Below are positions 1 to 11,861 of a stretch of DNA of 64,000 nt, piece after piece. Each line of letters opens with the position of its first letter. Positions within the stretch are counted from its first letter, which is position 1. The position numbers were made by a program, and so were the translations under genes. The notes under the pieces were generated by a model, which worked only from the letters and a program-made list of their open reading frames with translations, was not told where the DNA came from and searched no databases. This stretch comes from Cinnamomum chago (taxonomy: Eukaryota > Streptophyta > Magnoliopsida > Laurales > Lauraceae). The DNA lies in the NCBI GenBank assembly GCA_038049695.1, contig CP142451.1, forward strand, positions 64,914,001-64,978,000. Direction: 5' to 3'.

Positions 1-567
1 AAAGCAAACCCTAGGTTCTTTTTGTGCTGGAAAAAGGGAATGGGAAGATGGGTTCTCCTTATATGGCAAATGGGAATGGGTTCCACTACTAAAGACATTC
101 AAGGGCTGAAATCTTGTCTTTCGGGGCTTCTAATGAATTCGACGAAGAAGAAAGAAATGATCGCCGAAATATCTAATTTCCAAAAAGTATATATTTCACG
201 GGTTTCGGGAATATCAAGTTTTGAGTACAGATTTAGTGCACAATGACTGTTTTGCCCTGAAGGCTATGAAATCGGGTTTCGGGATCTCAAACGGGGACGG
301 GATCAACATGAAAGTTGTAGGGATTATCAATACGGATAAAATGGGATTAAAACAATGAATACAAAAATCTCCGATAAATCCTCAAACACCTGTAATAACA
401 TAAAAAGGAACCCCCAAAGGGCTCTACTAACACAAAGCAATCAAAATTCCCCAAAACTATATCAAAAGCTATTCCAAACTCAACTGAGCCAAAATCACTA
501 ATCAAGCTTAGAACTAACACACGGCTTAATTAGTACTAATCGGGTTCTCTCGGGTCGGGGTCTTACA
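1..567 (-). repeat. Tekay-1 3' LTR, cut by the window edge
   Basis: The first 567 bp match 8073-8639 without gaps. On the minus strand the LTR begins TGTAAGACCCCGACC at 567, directly after the polypurine tract. Its remaining 2.6 kb lies left of the window. Confidence 0.93.
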
Positions 568-581
568 TCCTCCACCCCTTA
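568..581 (-). other. Tekay-1 polypurine tract
   Basis: Purine-rich on the minus strand (AAGGGGTGGAGGA) and abutting the TG of the 3' LTR. This is the position and composition of the plus-strand primer for reverse transcription. The same tract occurs at 39596-39608 in Tekay-2. It overlaps the last codon of pol. Confidence 0.8.
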
Positions 582-2015
582 GGGCATTTGGTCCTCCAAA
601 TGAAATATAAGACTCACCTCTGGTAAAAGATGTGGATATTTCTTCTGAACTTGATCTCGTAATTCCCACGTTGCCTCTTCCGGTCCATGGTTCTCCCATA
701 GTACCTTTACCCACTGAATAGTTCGAGTCCTCAACTCTTGTTCCTTTGTATCGATGATCTCAATGGGCTTCTCAACATAGGTAGCATCTTCTCTGATCTC
801 TAATGGCTCGTGCTGGAGTACATGTGAAGGATCGGGAACATACTTCTTCAACATAGACACATGGAAGACGTTGTGTACGCCGGAAAGCTCGGGTGGTAAG
901 GCTAGTCTATAAGCCACGTCACCAATCTTGCTCACAATGTCATAGGGTCCAATGTATCTCCATGATAGCTTGCCCTTCTGCCCAAATCTCAAAGTTCCTC
1001 TCGTAGGTGACACTTTCAAGAAGACCTTGTCTCCTTCCTTGAACTGTAGATCTCTGCGATGGGAGTCTGCATAGCTCTTCTGCCTACTCCGGGACACTTT
1101 CAGATGCTCTTGAATCAACTTGATCTTGTCGCTGGTCTCACTAACAATGGTTGGTCCATGGAAACTGCGAGTGCCGACTTCTTCCCAACAAACAGGTGTC
1201 CTACACCTTCTGCCATACAAAGCCTCAAAAGGAGCCATTCCATTGCTCGAGTGGTAACTGTTGTTGTAGGCAAACACACACAACGGTAGAGTCTCGTCCC
1301 ATTGAGTCTTGAAATCTAACACACAAGCACAGAGCATATCCTCAAGAGTCTGAATCGTCCTCTCTAACTGGCCATCTGTCTACGGGTGATAAGCTGTGCT
1401 AAACTGTAGTTTCGTACCCATAGACTCATGCAATGTCTTCCAGAACCTCGAGACGAATATGTTGTCTCTGTCAGAAGTGATAGAAACCTGTTACCCATGT
1501 CGACTGACGATCTCGCTGACAAACAACTCTGCCAAAGGTAGCATGTGCATCTTCTTCCCTGTCTTCATAGCAAGGAAATGCGCTGACTTGGTGAGACGGT
1601 CTACAATGACCCATATCGCATCGTTGCCCTTGCTAGTCCTCGGTAATCCCGAAATAAAGTCCATAGTAATGTGCACCCACTTCCATTCCGGGATTTCTAA
1701 TGGCTGTAACAATCCTGGAGGCCTCTGATGTTCTGCCTTTATCAACTGATAAGTCATACAACGGGAGACAAACGCTGTAATTTCTCTCTTCATATTGTTC
1801 CACCAAAATCTACCCTTCAAGTTCTGATACATCTTCGTGTTGCCTGGATGCATAGAATACTTCGTGCTATGAGCCTCAGCCATGATGTCATTCCTCAAAT
1901 CTTCAATGTTCGGCACGCATAGACGGTCACGGTAGTACAAAACTCCATCAACAATACGGAAATCAGGACGTTCTGCTATATGCTCTGAAATCTTGGCCAA
2001 CTCTGGGTCTTGCAA
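579..2015 (-). pseudogene. Tekay-1 integrase with C-terminal chromodomain (broken)
   Basis: C-terminal third of the pol polyprotein, in the same frame as the upstream reverse transcriptase. It would insert the cDNA into chromatin. Visible in order: a zinc-binding HHCC region around HSTKYSMHPGN...RCMTYQ, the catalytic core (HITMDFISGLP, then TSDRD, then ERTIQTLED for the D-D-E triad), the GPYDIVSKIGDVAYRL region, and a chromodomain near the end (YVEKPIEIIDTKEQ...EEATWE), which in this lineage is thought to direct insertion to heterochromatin. Stops at 2016-2018 (TAG), 1491-1493 (TAA) and 1380-1382 (TAG) replace Gln codons seen in Tekay-2, and the second Cys of the zinc finger is Tyr (CMTYQ; Tekay-2 has CMTCQ). 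Confidence 0.9.
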
Positions 2016-4217
2016 CTAACTATCCTTGATCTTCTGAATGAAAGAAGGTTCTGACACTGTCATGTTAGCTAACAAAACACCCTTCCTCAATGGCTGTAGA
2101 TCTAAACTCAATTCTTCAAATTGCTCAAAAATACAAGTGCTACTTAGATTTCCCAAGCCTACTGATTTTCTGCTCAAGGCATCGGCAACTACATTAGCTT
2201 TCCCCAGGTGGTACTTGATTGGAAAATCATAGTCCTTTATATATTCCATCCATCTTCGCTGCCTCATGTTCAATTCTTTCTGCGAAAACAAGTACTGTGA
2301 GCTGCGGTGGTCGGAGTGGACTTCGAACTTCTCTCCATAGAGGTAATGTCTCCACATTTTCAACGCGAAAACAACCGCTGTTAACTCAAGATCATGGGTG
2401 GCATAGTTCTTCTCGTGATCTTTCAACTGTCGGGATCCATATGCAATCACTTTTCCTTCTTGCATCAACACACAACCAAGTCCAACATTCGAAGCATCGG
2501 TAAAAATGGTAAAACCGCCGCTCCCGGATGGCAAAGTAAGGACTGGTGCTGTAGTCAATCTCTTGTTTAGCTCTTGGAAACTCTCTTCACACTGATCTGT
2601 CCACACATATGACACATTCTTCCTTGTCAACTTCGTCAAAGGTGACGCAATCGATGAAAATCCCTGCACAAACCTCCTGTAATAGCCTGCCAAACCCAGA
2701 AAACTTCTGATCTCTGATGCATTCTTCGGTCTTTCCCAACTCATAACTGCTTCAATCTTGGACAGATCCACTGATAATCCTTCTTTGGAGATGATATGTC
2801 CCAAAAATGCTACTTGCTCCAACCAAAATTCACACTTGTTGAGCTTCGCATACAGCTGATTCTCTCTCAAGAGTTGCAGTGCTATCCTCAAGTGCTCTTC
2901 ATGCTCTTCTCTAGTCTTGGAGTACACCAAAATGTCATCTATGAACACTACAACAAACTGATCCAGATACTCTGCAAAAATCTTGTTCATCAACGCCATG
3001 AACACTGCCGGTGCATTAGTCAACCCAAATGGCATCACTAGAAACTCATAGTGACCATATCTTGTCCGGAAAGCTGTTTTTAACACATCTGATTCTCTAA
3101 CTCTGAACTGATGGTAACCGGATCTCAAATCAATCTTCGAAAAGTATGATGCACCTTGTAACTGATCAAACAATTCATCTATTCTTGGTAACGGGTATTT
3201 GTTCTTGATGGTCATTTGATTTAATCTTCTGTAATCTATACACATTCTCATCGAACCATCCTTCTTCTTGACAAACAAAATTGGAGCTCCCCATGGTGAA
3301 ATACTCGGTCTCACAAAACCTTTATCTAACAATTCTTGCAACTGAGTCTTCAACTCTCCTAACTCTGCTGGAGCCATTCTATATGGTGCAATAAATATCG
3401 TAGCGGTCCCTGGTAATAACTCAATAGTGAAATCAATCTCTGTGATGGGTGGTAAACCTGGAATCTCCTCCGGAAAAACATCCGGGAATTCCCAAACAAT
3501 TGGGATCTCCTCCACTCCTTGGGACCGTTTATCCTCCGTGATAAACGCCAAATACGCTTCACAACCACTTCTCAAAAGTCTATCAGCCTTCAATGCTGAG
3601 ACAAACCATGCACGAGGACTCCTCCTCTCTCCCTGAAACAACACCCTTGTTGGTGTCTCATCTAACTTGAAAGTCAGGGTCTTATGGAAACAATCCATTG
3701 TGGCATGGTATCCTGCCAGCCAATCCATCCCTAGGATGACATCAAAATCGAACATCTCTAAAAGAATGAGATATGCGGTTAAAACCACTTCTCCTATCTG
3801 GACTATGCAACTAGGGTAATATGTACTACAAATAATCTGTTTGCCTACTGGGGTTGCCACAGTCAAAATAAACTCAAGTTCTCTAGCATGCATATCAATC
3901 AACTTAGAAAATTCATGGGATAAGAATGAACGGGTAGAACCAGGGTCAAATAAAATCTTAGCTTTTATCCCACAAACAAGAAGTGTACCTTCCACTACAT
4001 TTCCCGCTGCCTCTGCATCCACTCTGTTGACTCCATAGATTTGGCCTCGGTGGCTGTGGTATGCCTTGGGGTGCATTCCTATGCTGCTACGGTGCACGCT
4101 GATTTGGGTTGTGTCCCTGCTGATGAGCCTGTTGTTGTTGTTGCTGTGGTCTATGCTGCTGCTGTGGTGGTGCTTGTTGCTGTAGGGGCCTTGCCTGATT
4201 CTGAACAACAATTGCAT
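2016..4217 (-). pseudogene. Tekay-1 protease - reverse transcriptase - RNase H
   Basis: Open for 733 codons. The aspartic protease motif [11 protein letters not shown] lies near residue 90, the reverse transcriptase from about residue 280 ([29 protein letters not shown], and FIDD as the catalytic YxDD-type box near residue 424), and RNase H near residue 572 (FTIFTDASN...YATHDLEL). It copies the RNA genome into DNA. The first 50 or so residues overlap the Gln-rich end of gag in another frame and are probably not translated. Tekay-2 has gag and pol in one frame, so a 1-base indel near 4040-4090 has shifted them here. All visible RT and protease catalytic residues are intact, but the TAG at 2016 cuts off integrase. 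Confidence 0.92.
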
Positions 4218-5331
4218 TCTGTGGTGCTGGTGGTCGCTGTGCCCCTTGCTGCTGCTGCTGATTCTGCCTATTCTGTCTTGGACAGTCTCTCATCTGATGA
4301 GCCATGGAGCCACATCTGAAACATGCTCCTGTGAGTGTACGACACTGTGCACTCTCATGGTTCTTCCCACAATGGGTACAAACCAATGGACCTTGAGCAA
4401 TCGGTTCTGTCCTCTGTCTCTTGTTCTGATGGTTCCTTTGCTGGTGGTTCTGCTGCTGAGCTTGTCCCTTGCCTTGGACTCTGAGGATCTTGTTGTGAAA
4501 GTTCTCAAACTTGTAGGCCCTCTTGACTGCCTCATCAAAAGTTGCAGGTGGTACTACCCCGGTGGCATCTCTCTCAATGAAGGGATTAAGCCCCTCAAAG
4601 AATTTGGCAATTTTCTTCTCCACCGTATCCACCAACTCCGGAGCATATCTAGACAATCTCTCGAACTTAATGAGATATTCTAAGACTGTCATACTCCCTT
4701 GGACAAGCTGTTGAAATTCTATGGCCTTTTGCTTCTTGATATGAGCAGGTACATATTTGTCATGGAATTGCCTCTTGAAGTTTGCCCAAACCTCTACATC
4801 AGCCATGGTTCTATATTCTTCCCTAACCGTTTTCCACCATCTGTCCGCTAAACCAACAAAGAGGGATGATGCTAGCTTCACTCTATCTTCCCTTGTACAC
4901 TGGAAAATCTCAAAGATGTTCTCGATATGTTCTAACCAGTCATCTGCAGCCAAAGGATCTTCTATTCCCAGAAATTCTTTCGGAGCTCTCTTCCGAAATA
5001 GCTCAAACAAGGCATTAGGATCATGTTGCCTCTGGTTTATGACGATTGCTGGTTGGGGTTGAACTGGTTCCGGTCTCCTCTATTTGACCTCAAGCAATTG
5101 CCTTTGCATCTCTGTCATTTCCCTAGCACGGTCTTCTTCTCTCTTGAGCATCTGTTCTTGCAATCTAGCTTGGTTTTCATTGGCTTGACGTTGCTGGTCA
5201 AGCATTGCTTGCATCATTTTCTGGAACTGATTTGGTGGGTTATTTTCAACCATATCCTCTTCTACCGGTCCGGTGTGATCACTGTTACTTCCAGAAGGAA
5301 TGCCATTCATTGTTCTCTTACGGGGAGGCAT
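4087..5331 (-). pseudogene. Tekay-1 Gag (capsid-nucleocapsid), broken by a stop
   Basis: Structural protein that packages the RNA. I start it at MPPRKRT (5331), conserved with Tekay-2, rather than the Met five codons upstream. An N-terminal Gln/Glu-rich coiled-coil-like segment is followed by the capsid domain (DPLAADDWLEHIENIF...FVGLADRWWKTV...FHDKYVP...KFERLSRYAPELV). Next come two zinc knuckles (CTHCGKNHESAQC and [14 protein letters not shown]) and a Gln/Pro-rich tail. A TAG at 5080-5082 separates the N-terminal 84 codons from the capsid. Tekay-2 has a TAG at the same place. The frame ends at a TAG at 4087. Confidence 0.9.
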
Positions 5332-5473
5332 GATGCTGCAAAACAAATTGTTAGCACATAATAATATAATGGGTCACACATTGCTCACACAATACTAGCT
5401 ATCGAAAGATCTAACGAATCCTCGCCACGTCCTTACGATTTCTAGTTTCTTTCAATTGCTTGAAACACGTCTC

Positions 5474-5485
5474 GCTCTGATACCA
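5474..5485 (-). other. Tekay-1 primer-binding site (initiator tRNA-Met)
   Basis: TGGTATCAGAGC on the minus strand, three bases inside the 5' LTR. It is complementary to the 3' end of plant initiator tRNA-Met, the primer used by Tekay elements. Confidence 0.92.
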
Positions 5486-5488
5486 GTC

Positions 5489-8400
5489 TGTCGCGACCCC
5501 GGATCGGGAATCCGAAGGACGGATCCGGGATCGGGACAGTTACACCTCTGAAATGATGGTGAATAGATAACCACAACATCTGTTTAATAATAACATACGT
5601 TTATTTAATTTCCCGCAGGTGTCCGCGGTGAGGATATCACAACCATAAATGAACATTTCTATTAAGTGCGGAAGAGTGTAGCAAATCAAATAGTCAACCA
5701 TCCTTGGTCATCAAGACAATAACACAAGTCTAAAATATTGTATCAGAATGAGCAATGAACATTAGCATGTTACCCAAAGTAAGTTAAAGTTTATACAAAT
5801 ATCATTTAATTACATTTCCCAAAAATAGAGGCCCACCAGGCCAATATAACAAAATACCAATCCAAAGAATGGTTAAAAGTTTCCCCAAAATGATAAGTCT
5901 CTCATAGCAACCGAACGTCTACATGACGTCATCAACACGCTACTCAACTAACTGATGCGGTTCTACGACCGCCTCCTCAAGCTCCTCCTCGGGATATCCA
6001 ACAACGGGACCTGAGTACCAAAGAGTAGGTCAAACACGACGGTTTGGCAAATGGAGGAAAACACAATAACAATATGAAAAAAAATGAATTTACTTTCAAA
6101 ACATGTAAACCTGTTTAAATAACAATTTCTCTAAACAAGATAAAACATTTATTCCAAATACACGTATGCAATGTAAAACATGTAAGGTGACCAAGGAAAC
6201 GGGAAAGAAGTAAGATGGCAACCACACGAAGCTAAGACCTCTATCACTAAGGTGATAGAGCAATAACTAGGCACTGATCTCAGTCACTCGAGGTGAGGAG
6301 AAACAGTGGATCTCATATAAATACCTATACATATACATATACTATACATGACCATGGTAGCGAGCCGGGCATCGGGGACCACAGTAGCAATCTGCGGCAT
6401 CGGGACAAGACCACGGTAATAACCGGGTAGCTGGCGGGACAAGAGGGGGATCTCCAAGTCGGTGAATCAGACCAACATGGTTATCGAAGCTTAGTGGTGC
6501 CGACTCATAGGTCAAATACAATCGAGACATATGCAAGTAAATCGAGTACAAATACATAAACAAACGGGCAAGACGAGGGTGCTCAAGGGCACACTGTCAT
6601 ATCATGTGGTGCAATGCACTTCAAGACAAGTAACTATTTCAAGTGTAATTCAATACTTTCGGGAAAACAAGGCATGTAGTATAAATCTAGGGAACAATGA
6701 AATACTATAGAGCTTTTGATTCTCAAGACAAGTATCGGGGTTCAAAACTAGTTCAAGGTGAATAGAGACCCCGTATGTCGATCTGATAAAAATTTGGTAC
6801 TCTTTGAGTTTGGGGACATTCCGGGCTCCTTATACACTTTGAATTTTCAAAACTTCGAATGACATCTTCGTGATATAGTTTCTTTCTCGAATGGCCTCAA
6901 ACAATGCCTAGTGAATCTCCGTTGATCGACAAAGCTCAGCGCTCGAGCGAACCGGAGAGTTCGCTTGAGCGAGGAGCTCTCCGGAACCTGGGAGATTTCG
7001 GTCACATGGCGGTTAGCCGCCGCTGGGATGGGCGGCTAGCCGCTGGCTGACCGCGGCTAGGCTGCAAAAATGCAGCTTACTGGAAAGCTAACCGCCAAGG
7101 TGCGGTTAGCTGGCGGTTAGCCGCCGATGGGTTCGGCGGTTAGCCGCTGGCTAACCGTGGAGCTGACTGAGTTTTCAGGTGGAGAAGTGTGCTCTCTGGA
7201 AAAGCAACCGTGACATTTCGGCTAGCTGGCGGTTAGCCGCCAATTACCAGGCGGCTAGCCTCCAGGTGACCGCAGGCTGACCGCCAGGTGCGGGAACACC
7301 CACTGTTAGCCATTTCTCCTCCTCAAAACCATTCTCCCCACTTCCACTTAGTCCCTGCAATAAAATTGAGCTAAGAACTCTTCCAATACATCTGTCTATA
7401 CTTCTTCAAAACTCCAACTTGTGATCGTTCATCATCTCATTCTTCCACATCAAGTCCAATACAAATGAAGGAGGAAGGAAATAATTTCACAAACATTCAT
7501 TTAGGATATAACCAAAAAGACAATAAATGCTAAACCAACATGTTTACAAAACATTAAATGACTTAGCCAATATGCATTCAGGCATTCATTTCAAAAATAA
7601 ATGCAAGCCAATAAATATGAGTGAAATGACAAGTCAACCACATTCCTCATGAAAACCATTGAAAGATCATAAAAACCAAATCATCCACTTGCCTTGTGTC
7701 TTCAAATCAAGAAATCAAACTCCTATACTCTTCCAAGCCAAAGATCCAACCTATGACAAAAATCCCCAAAAACAAACCCTAAAAGAGTCAAACAATGAAA
7801 TAGAAAGGGAAACTTTACAATAATGGAAATGAAGCTTCTCTAAGGCTAGAAGAATGCAAATCTCGAAGAAGGGAAAGATTACTTACTTGTAAGGTCCTCT
7901 AATGGCAATGGTAAGCTCAAAGAAAGTCTTGGAATGGAGGGTTTTCTTCACAAATGGTATCAATAGAGAGCCACGGTGAAGAGGAAGAAGAAGATGATCT
8001 CCATTTCTTGATTGATGCAAGTTTGGTGTGGATTGGAGGTGGAGAGAGCAAGAGGAAGAAGAAAAGTTGCCAAAAGCAAACCCTAGGTTCTTTTTGTGCT
8101 GGAAAAGGGGAATGGGAAGATGGGTTCTCCTTATATGGCAAATGGGAATGGGTTCCACTACTAAAGACATTCAAGGGCTGAAATCTTGTCTTTCGGGGCT
8201 TCTAATGAATTCGACGAAGAAGAAAGAAATGATCGCCGAAATATCTAATTTCCAAAAAGTATATATTTCACGGGTTTCGGGAATATCAAGTTTTGAGTAC
8301 AGATTTAGTGCACAATGACTGTTTTGCCCTGAAGGCTATGAAATCGGGTTTCGGGATCTCAAACGGGGACGGGATCAACATGAAAGTTGTAAGGATTATC

Positions 8401-8639
8401 AATGCGAATAAAACGGGATTAAAACAATGAATGCAAAAATCTTCGATAAATCCTCAAACACCTGTAATAACATAAAAAGGAACCCCCAAAGGGCCCTACT
8501 AACACAAAGCAATCAAAATTCCCCAAAACAATATCAAAACCTATTCCAAACTCAACTTTGCCAAAATCACTAATGAAGCTTAGAACTAACACACGGCTTA
8601 ATTAGTACAAATCGGGTTCTCTCGGGTCGGGGTCTTACA
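5489..8639 (-). repeat. Tekay-1 5' LTR (3151 bp)
   Basis: Begins TGTAAGACCCCGACC at 8639 and ends GGGGTCGCGACA at 5489 on the minus strand (TG...CA). It is homologous to the LTRs at 44542-50663, 45620-48627 and 59015-62128, but differs in the middle, where it has a cluster of GGCTAGCC-type palindromes. It should act as promoter and polyadenylation region. Short ORFs inside it (for example 6342-6563 and 7883-8170) look like chance frames. Confidence 0.93.
6948..7290 (-). repeat. Palindrome cluster in Tekay-1 LTR (CGCTCGAGCG, then GGCTAGCC types)
   Basis: A CGCTCGAGCGA palindrome and a TCGCTTGAGCGA variant stand at 6950-6985. They are followed by about ten imperfect copies of GCGGCTAGCCGC or GGCGGTTAGCCGCC between 7008 and 7285. 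The cluster is GC-rich in an otherwise AT-rich LTR. Possibly regulatory; function unknown. Confidence 0.75.
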
Positions 8640-8694
8640 CAACCATTGAAACAGTTGGACATCGTCCCAAACATAGCCTATGCCAGACGAACGG

Positions 8695-8960
8695 CATCAC
8701 TCGAGCAGACTGGAGGGTTCACTCGAGCGAGTCGCTCGCTGGAATGGTTGCCTGGGTGGGTTCGCTCGAGCGAAGTGGAGGTCGCTCGAACGAACTCATT
8801 GGGTCGAGCGAATATTTAAATGCGTTCGAACGAACAACTCTCTGGAATGAGTTATGGGATGTCCGCTCGAGCGACCAAGCTACTGGAATGCTCTGAACCC
8901 TTTCCTGGACAGGTCGCTCGAGCGAAGTGTCATGGTCGCTCGAGCGAACTGTCCAGAACC
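8695..8960 (-). repeat. CGCTCGAGCG palindrome cluster in Tekay-2 3' LTR
   Basis: About nine copies of CGCTCGAGCGA or close variants (CGCTCGAACGA, CGTTCGAACGA, CACTCGAGCGA) in 265 bp. The same cluster is at 49050-49325 in the partner LTR and a related one at 60500-60790. Confidence 0.85.
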
Positions 8961-10262
8961 TGAATTCGGACCAGTTCAGCTCCACAATAACTCTTCCTTT
9001 TTACAACCCCTTCTTAACCACTTTCATACATCAAATGAGGAGTATAAATCTCCATTCAAATGACCTCAAATCTCCAACCACATCCATCACATTCTCCTCC
9101 ATCCATATCACATTCCATACAAGCAAAGAGGAGAAGGAAACCATTTCACACAATATACATATTCAAGACAAAACAAGAAAATATTAATTGCTATGAGCTA
9201 ACATGTCTTTATGACCATAAATGCATCCTTTAATTCTCCATCAAGAACATTTATTTCAACCATAAACATATTAATGAAAACATGAAAATCCATAAATGCT
9301 TCTCCAACCATTTAAAACTTAAAACACCCAATCATTCACTTGCCTTATGTCCAAGCTAGCCAAAAATCAAGCCTCTAATCACTTCTCAAGGTCACTTCCA
9401 AGCTACAATCAACAACCCCCAAAACAACCCTAAAATGGGTTACACAAGGAATGAAATTGAAAGAACTAACACTACTGCACATGGAGCTCATCAAGGGCTA
9501 GGAGACAACAAATCTAGAAGATGAAGGGGATTACTTACTTGCAAGGTCCTCTAATGGCAATGGTAAGCTCAAAGGAAGTCTTGGAATGGAAGGATTTCTC
9601 CACAAAACTATCAAGAGAAAGCTCTCAAGGAGGTGAAGAAGAAGATGACCTCAACTCTCCTATTGGTGCAAGCTTGGGAGTGGATTTAGGATGAAGAAGC
9701 AAGAAGAAGAAAGAGTTGCTCACAAAACCCTAGGTTTTCTCTCTTGTGCCGGAAAAAGAAATGGAATGAATGAAGGGTTGAGTTCCCCTTTGTTAAAAAT
9801 GGGGTTGGGTCCCACAACTAAAGAAGGTAGTTTGGCTGAAATCATCTCTTTCGGGACCTTGGATGGATTCGACGAAGAAGGAAGAAATGATCGTCGAAAT
9901 ATCTATTTTCCGAAAAGTATATGTTTCGTGGGTTTCGGGAATATCAAGCTTTGGGTACAGATTTTATGTGCATTGACTGTTTTGCCCTCAAGGCTATGAA
10001 ATCGGGTTTCGGGAACTCAAATGGATACGGGATCAACAGGAAAGTTGTAGGGAATAACAATACCAATAAAACGGGATTAAAACCATGAATGCAAAAATCT
10101 CCGATAAATCCCCAAACATGTGCAATGTCATGAAAAGGAACCCCCAAAGGGCCCTACCAGTTACCAAAGCATCAAAGTAGCCCAAAACTAGAATCAAAGC
10201 TATTCCAAACCCAACTTAGCCAAAATCACTAATCAAGCTTAGCACTAACACACAACTTAATT

Positions 10263-10267
10263 AGTAC
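10263..10267. other. Target-site duplication AGTAC, left of the Ogre-like element
   Basis: AGTAC directly before TGTTGACACC. The second copy is 39560-39564, after ...GTCCATCA. The uninterrupted LTR at 50630 reads ATTAGTACTAATCGG, which proves a clean insertion. Confidence 0.93.
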
Positions 10268-10433
10268 TGTTGACACCAAAAATGTCACTTTGCCTCTTCA
10301 CATCAAAAGCTATATGGAGCCGCATCCTACCAAAAATAGGCAGGTACCACTTCAAGCATCAGATCTTGTCAGAATCAAACAAAAACTGCAAGGTCATTCA
10401 AAACAGCCGAAAGAGAGGTATGCATGAAGTTTC

Positions 10434-11390
10434 AGGCCATTCCGACATCATTTGGCCTAGCTTCACTTCTCCAACAGCTAAGCAGCAACTACCAGCGGCG
10501 ACAGTGTCGAAGACCCCAAATCTTCGATCAGAGCCTACGGATGGTCTCAAAATACCTCCGAAAGGCTACATGTCAAGTTTCAAGTCAAACCGACACCATT
10601 TGACCCGCCATCAACTCTCGAGCAGCAAAATCAAGCCCTTAGGTAGCGAGAACTACCGAGGTCATCACTCATCAAACAGAGCACATGGGCTGGCTCCTAC
10701 ATACCTCCAAAGGGCTGCACAACAAATTTCAGGTCATTCCGATGACGTTTGACCCAGTTTCGATGCTCGGAAACAAAATCAAGCCTACCTGTGGCGGAGC
10801 ACCCCGGGACCATGGCACCCAATTCAGAGCTTGTGGATCATCTCAAAATGACTCCAGTAGGCTCCCCATCGAATTTCAGGTCAATCGGACATCGTTTGAC
10901 CAGAAGTCAAAGCTTGGCATTTCCATCGGGGTGAAATAAAGGCAAGCGTTTGCATGACTCCAAATGGCTTCAAAACTCAAACGAAAGCTATGGTTGGTCT
11001 TATCTACTGATGGGGGAGTCACACGTCGAATTTCAGGTCAATCGGACATCGTTTGACCAGAAGTCAAAGCTTGGCATTTCCCTCGCGGTGAAATAAAGGC
11101 AAGCGTTTGCATGACTCCAAATGGCTTCAAACCTCAAACTAAAGCCTATGGTTGGTCCTATCTACTGATGAGGAAGCTACCCATCAAATTTCAGGTCAAT
11201 CGGACATCGTTTGACCGAAAGTCAAAGCTCGGCATTTCCCTCGCAGTGAAATTAAAGTCAAGCATTTGTGGGACCCAAAACGGCTTCAAAACCTGAACAA
11301 AAGCCTATGGTTGGTCTCCTCTACTGCTCAAGAAGCTACACGTCGAATTTCAGTTTATTCCGACATCGTTTGACCTAGTTTCGACGCTTG
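10434..11390 (+). repeat. About 150-bp degenerate tandem repeats in Ogre-like LTR
   Basis: The phrase TTTCAGGTCAATCGGACATC, or a variant with GGTCATTCCGAC, followed by GTTTGACC, recurs near 10434, 10575, 10727, 10874, 11031, 11190 and 11350. Spacing is 141-160 bp. The middle units (from 10874) are the most alike. The 3' LTR has the same series from about 36835 to 37795. Confidence 0.85.
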
Positions 11391-11596
11391 ACAAAAATCG
11401 GCAGTTCTCCACAGCAAAGTCTTCGGCTTTTCAGAAAATGGGAAACTTTGCGATCCGATTTGCATGGCTTCTTGTCAGGTTTTCTTGAGGGAAATCCAGC
11501 CAATAAATGAGAGGAAATTCCAAGAAAAATGCAGGAGAAAACAGAAGCGAAAACGGACGAAAAACAGTGAAGAAAAGGCGACCGGAAGACGGCCGA

Positions 11597-11660
11597 CCAT
11601 GGGGCACAAACCCCATGGTCGCCGGCGACCATGGTGCATGGTCGCCGGCGACCATGGAGG
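11597..11660. repeat. Long perfect palindromes in Ogre-like LTR
   Basis: A 22-bp perfect palindrome at 11613-11634 (CCATGGTC-GCCGGC-GACCATGG) is followed at 11637-11656 by a second copy of its centre, CATGGTCGCCGGCGACCATG. The 3' LTR has the equivalent at about 38010-38062 with a different arrangement of the CCATGG blocks. Confidence 0.85.
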
Positions 11661-11856
11661 TCCGGGCCGCCGGACCTCGCCCAAAAACCCCGTTTTCCGG
11701 GTACTTTTCGTGTTTCGAGTTGATTGGCCCCTGTGATTTTTCCAAAATCTGATTTTTCGTGCATGATATCCGTCGATCTTCATCAACATCACGGATCCAT
11801 CACTGTAATCATTAGATCATCATCGGACGCCTCAAGATCGTCAAACGGCTAACCAA

Positions 11857-11861
11857 GAAAG
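11857..11861. other. Target-site duplication GAAAG, left of the LARD
   Basis: GAAAG occurs here and at 21450-21454. The intact 3' LTR of the host element reads AACCAAGAAAGCACAC at 38250, with a single GAAAG. Confidence 0.95.

Larger units (their letters stand above)
1..8639 (-). mobile_element. Ty3/gypsy Tekay/Del-type chromovirus, copy 1 (Tekay-1)
   Basis: LTR retrotransposon read on the minus strand: 5' LTR 5489-8639, primer-binding site, gag, pol with C-terminal chromodomain, polypurine tract and a 3' LTR that runs off the left edge. The reverse transcriptase, the chromodomain after integrase, the 3.1-kb LTRs and the initiator tRNA-Met primer site together fit the Tekay/Del lineage. The 567 bp of 3' LTR in view align without gaps to 8073-8639, with about 14 mismatches by eye (about 2.5%). 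It sits in the LTR of Tekay-2, which resumes at 8640. The expected 5-bp duplication cannot be checked because the left flank is outside the window. Several stop codons make it non-autonomous. Confidence 0.93.
8640..10267 (-). repeat. Tekay-2 3' LTR, first part
   Basis: Matches 48985-50640 closely. It starts in mid-LTR because Tekay-1 inserted there. It ends with AGTAC (10263-10267), the duplication made by the Ogre-like insertion. Relative to the 5' LTR it lacks one short unit of the CTCGAG palindrome cluster (near 8860). No gene is seen in it. Confidence 0.9.
10268..11861 (+). repeat. Ogre-like 5' LTR, first part (before the LARD)
   Basis: Matches 36675-38256 of the 3' LTR. It contains seven repeats of about 150 bp and a CCATGG/GCCGGC palindrome pair. 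It ends at GAAAG (11857-11861), the duplication of the nested LARD. ORFs on both strands at 11375-11792 are side effects of the GC-rich palindromes. Confidence 0.93.

Noticed and set aside
5474-5485. tRNA-Met-like sequence (also at 14064 and 44527)
   Set aside because: Only 12 bases match the complement of a tRNA 3' end, next to LTRs. These are primer-binding sites, not tRNA genes.
11375-11792. Several overlapping ORFs of 80-130 codons on both strands, repeated at 37782-38163
   Set aside because: They lie in the Ogre-like LTR around the GCCGGC palindromes. Open frames in all registers point to base composition, not coding.
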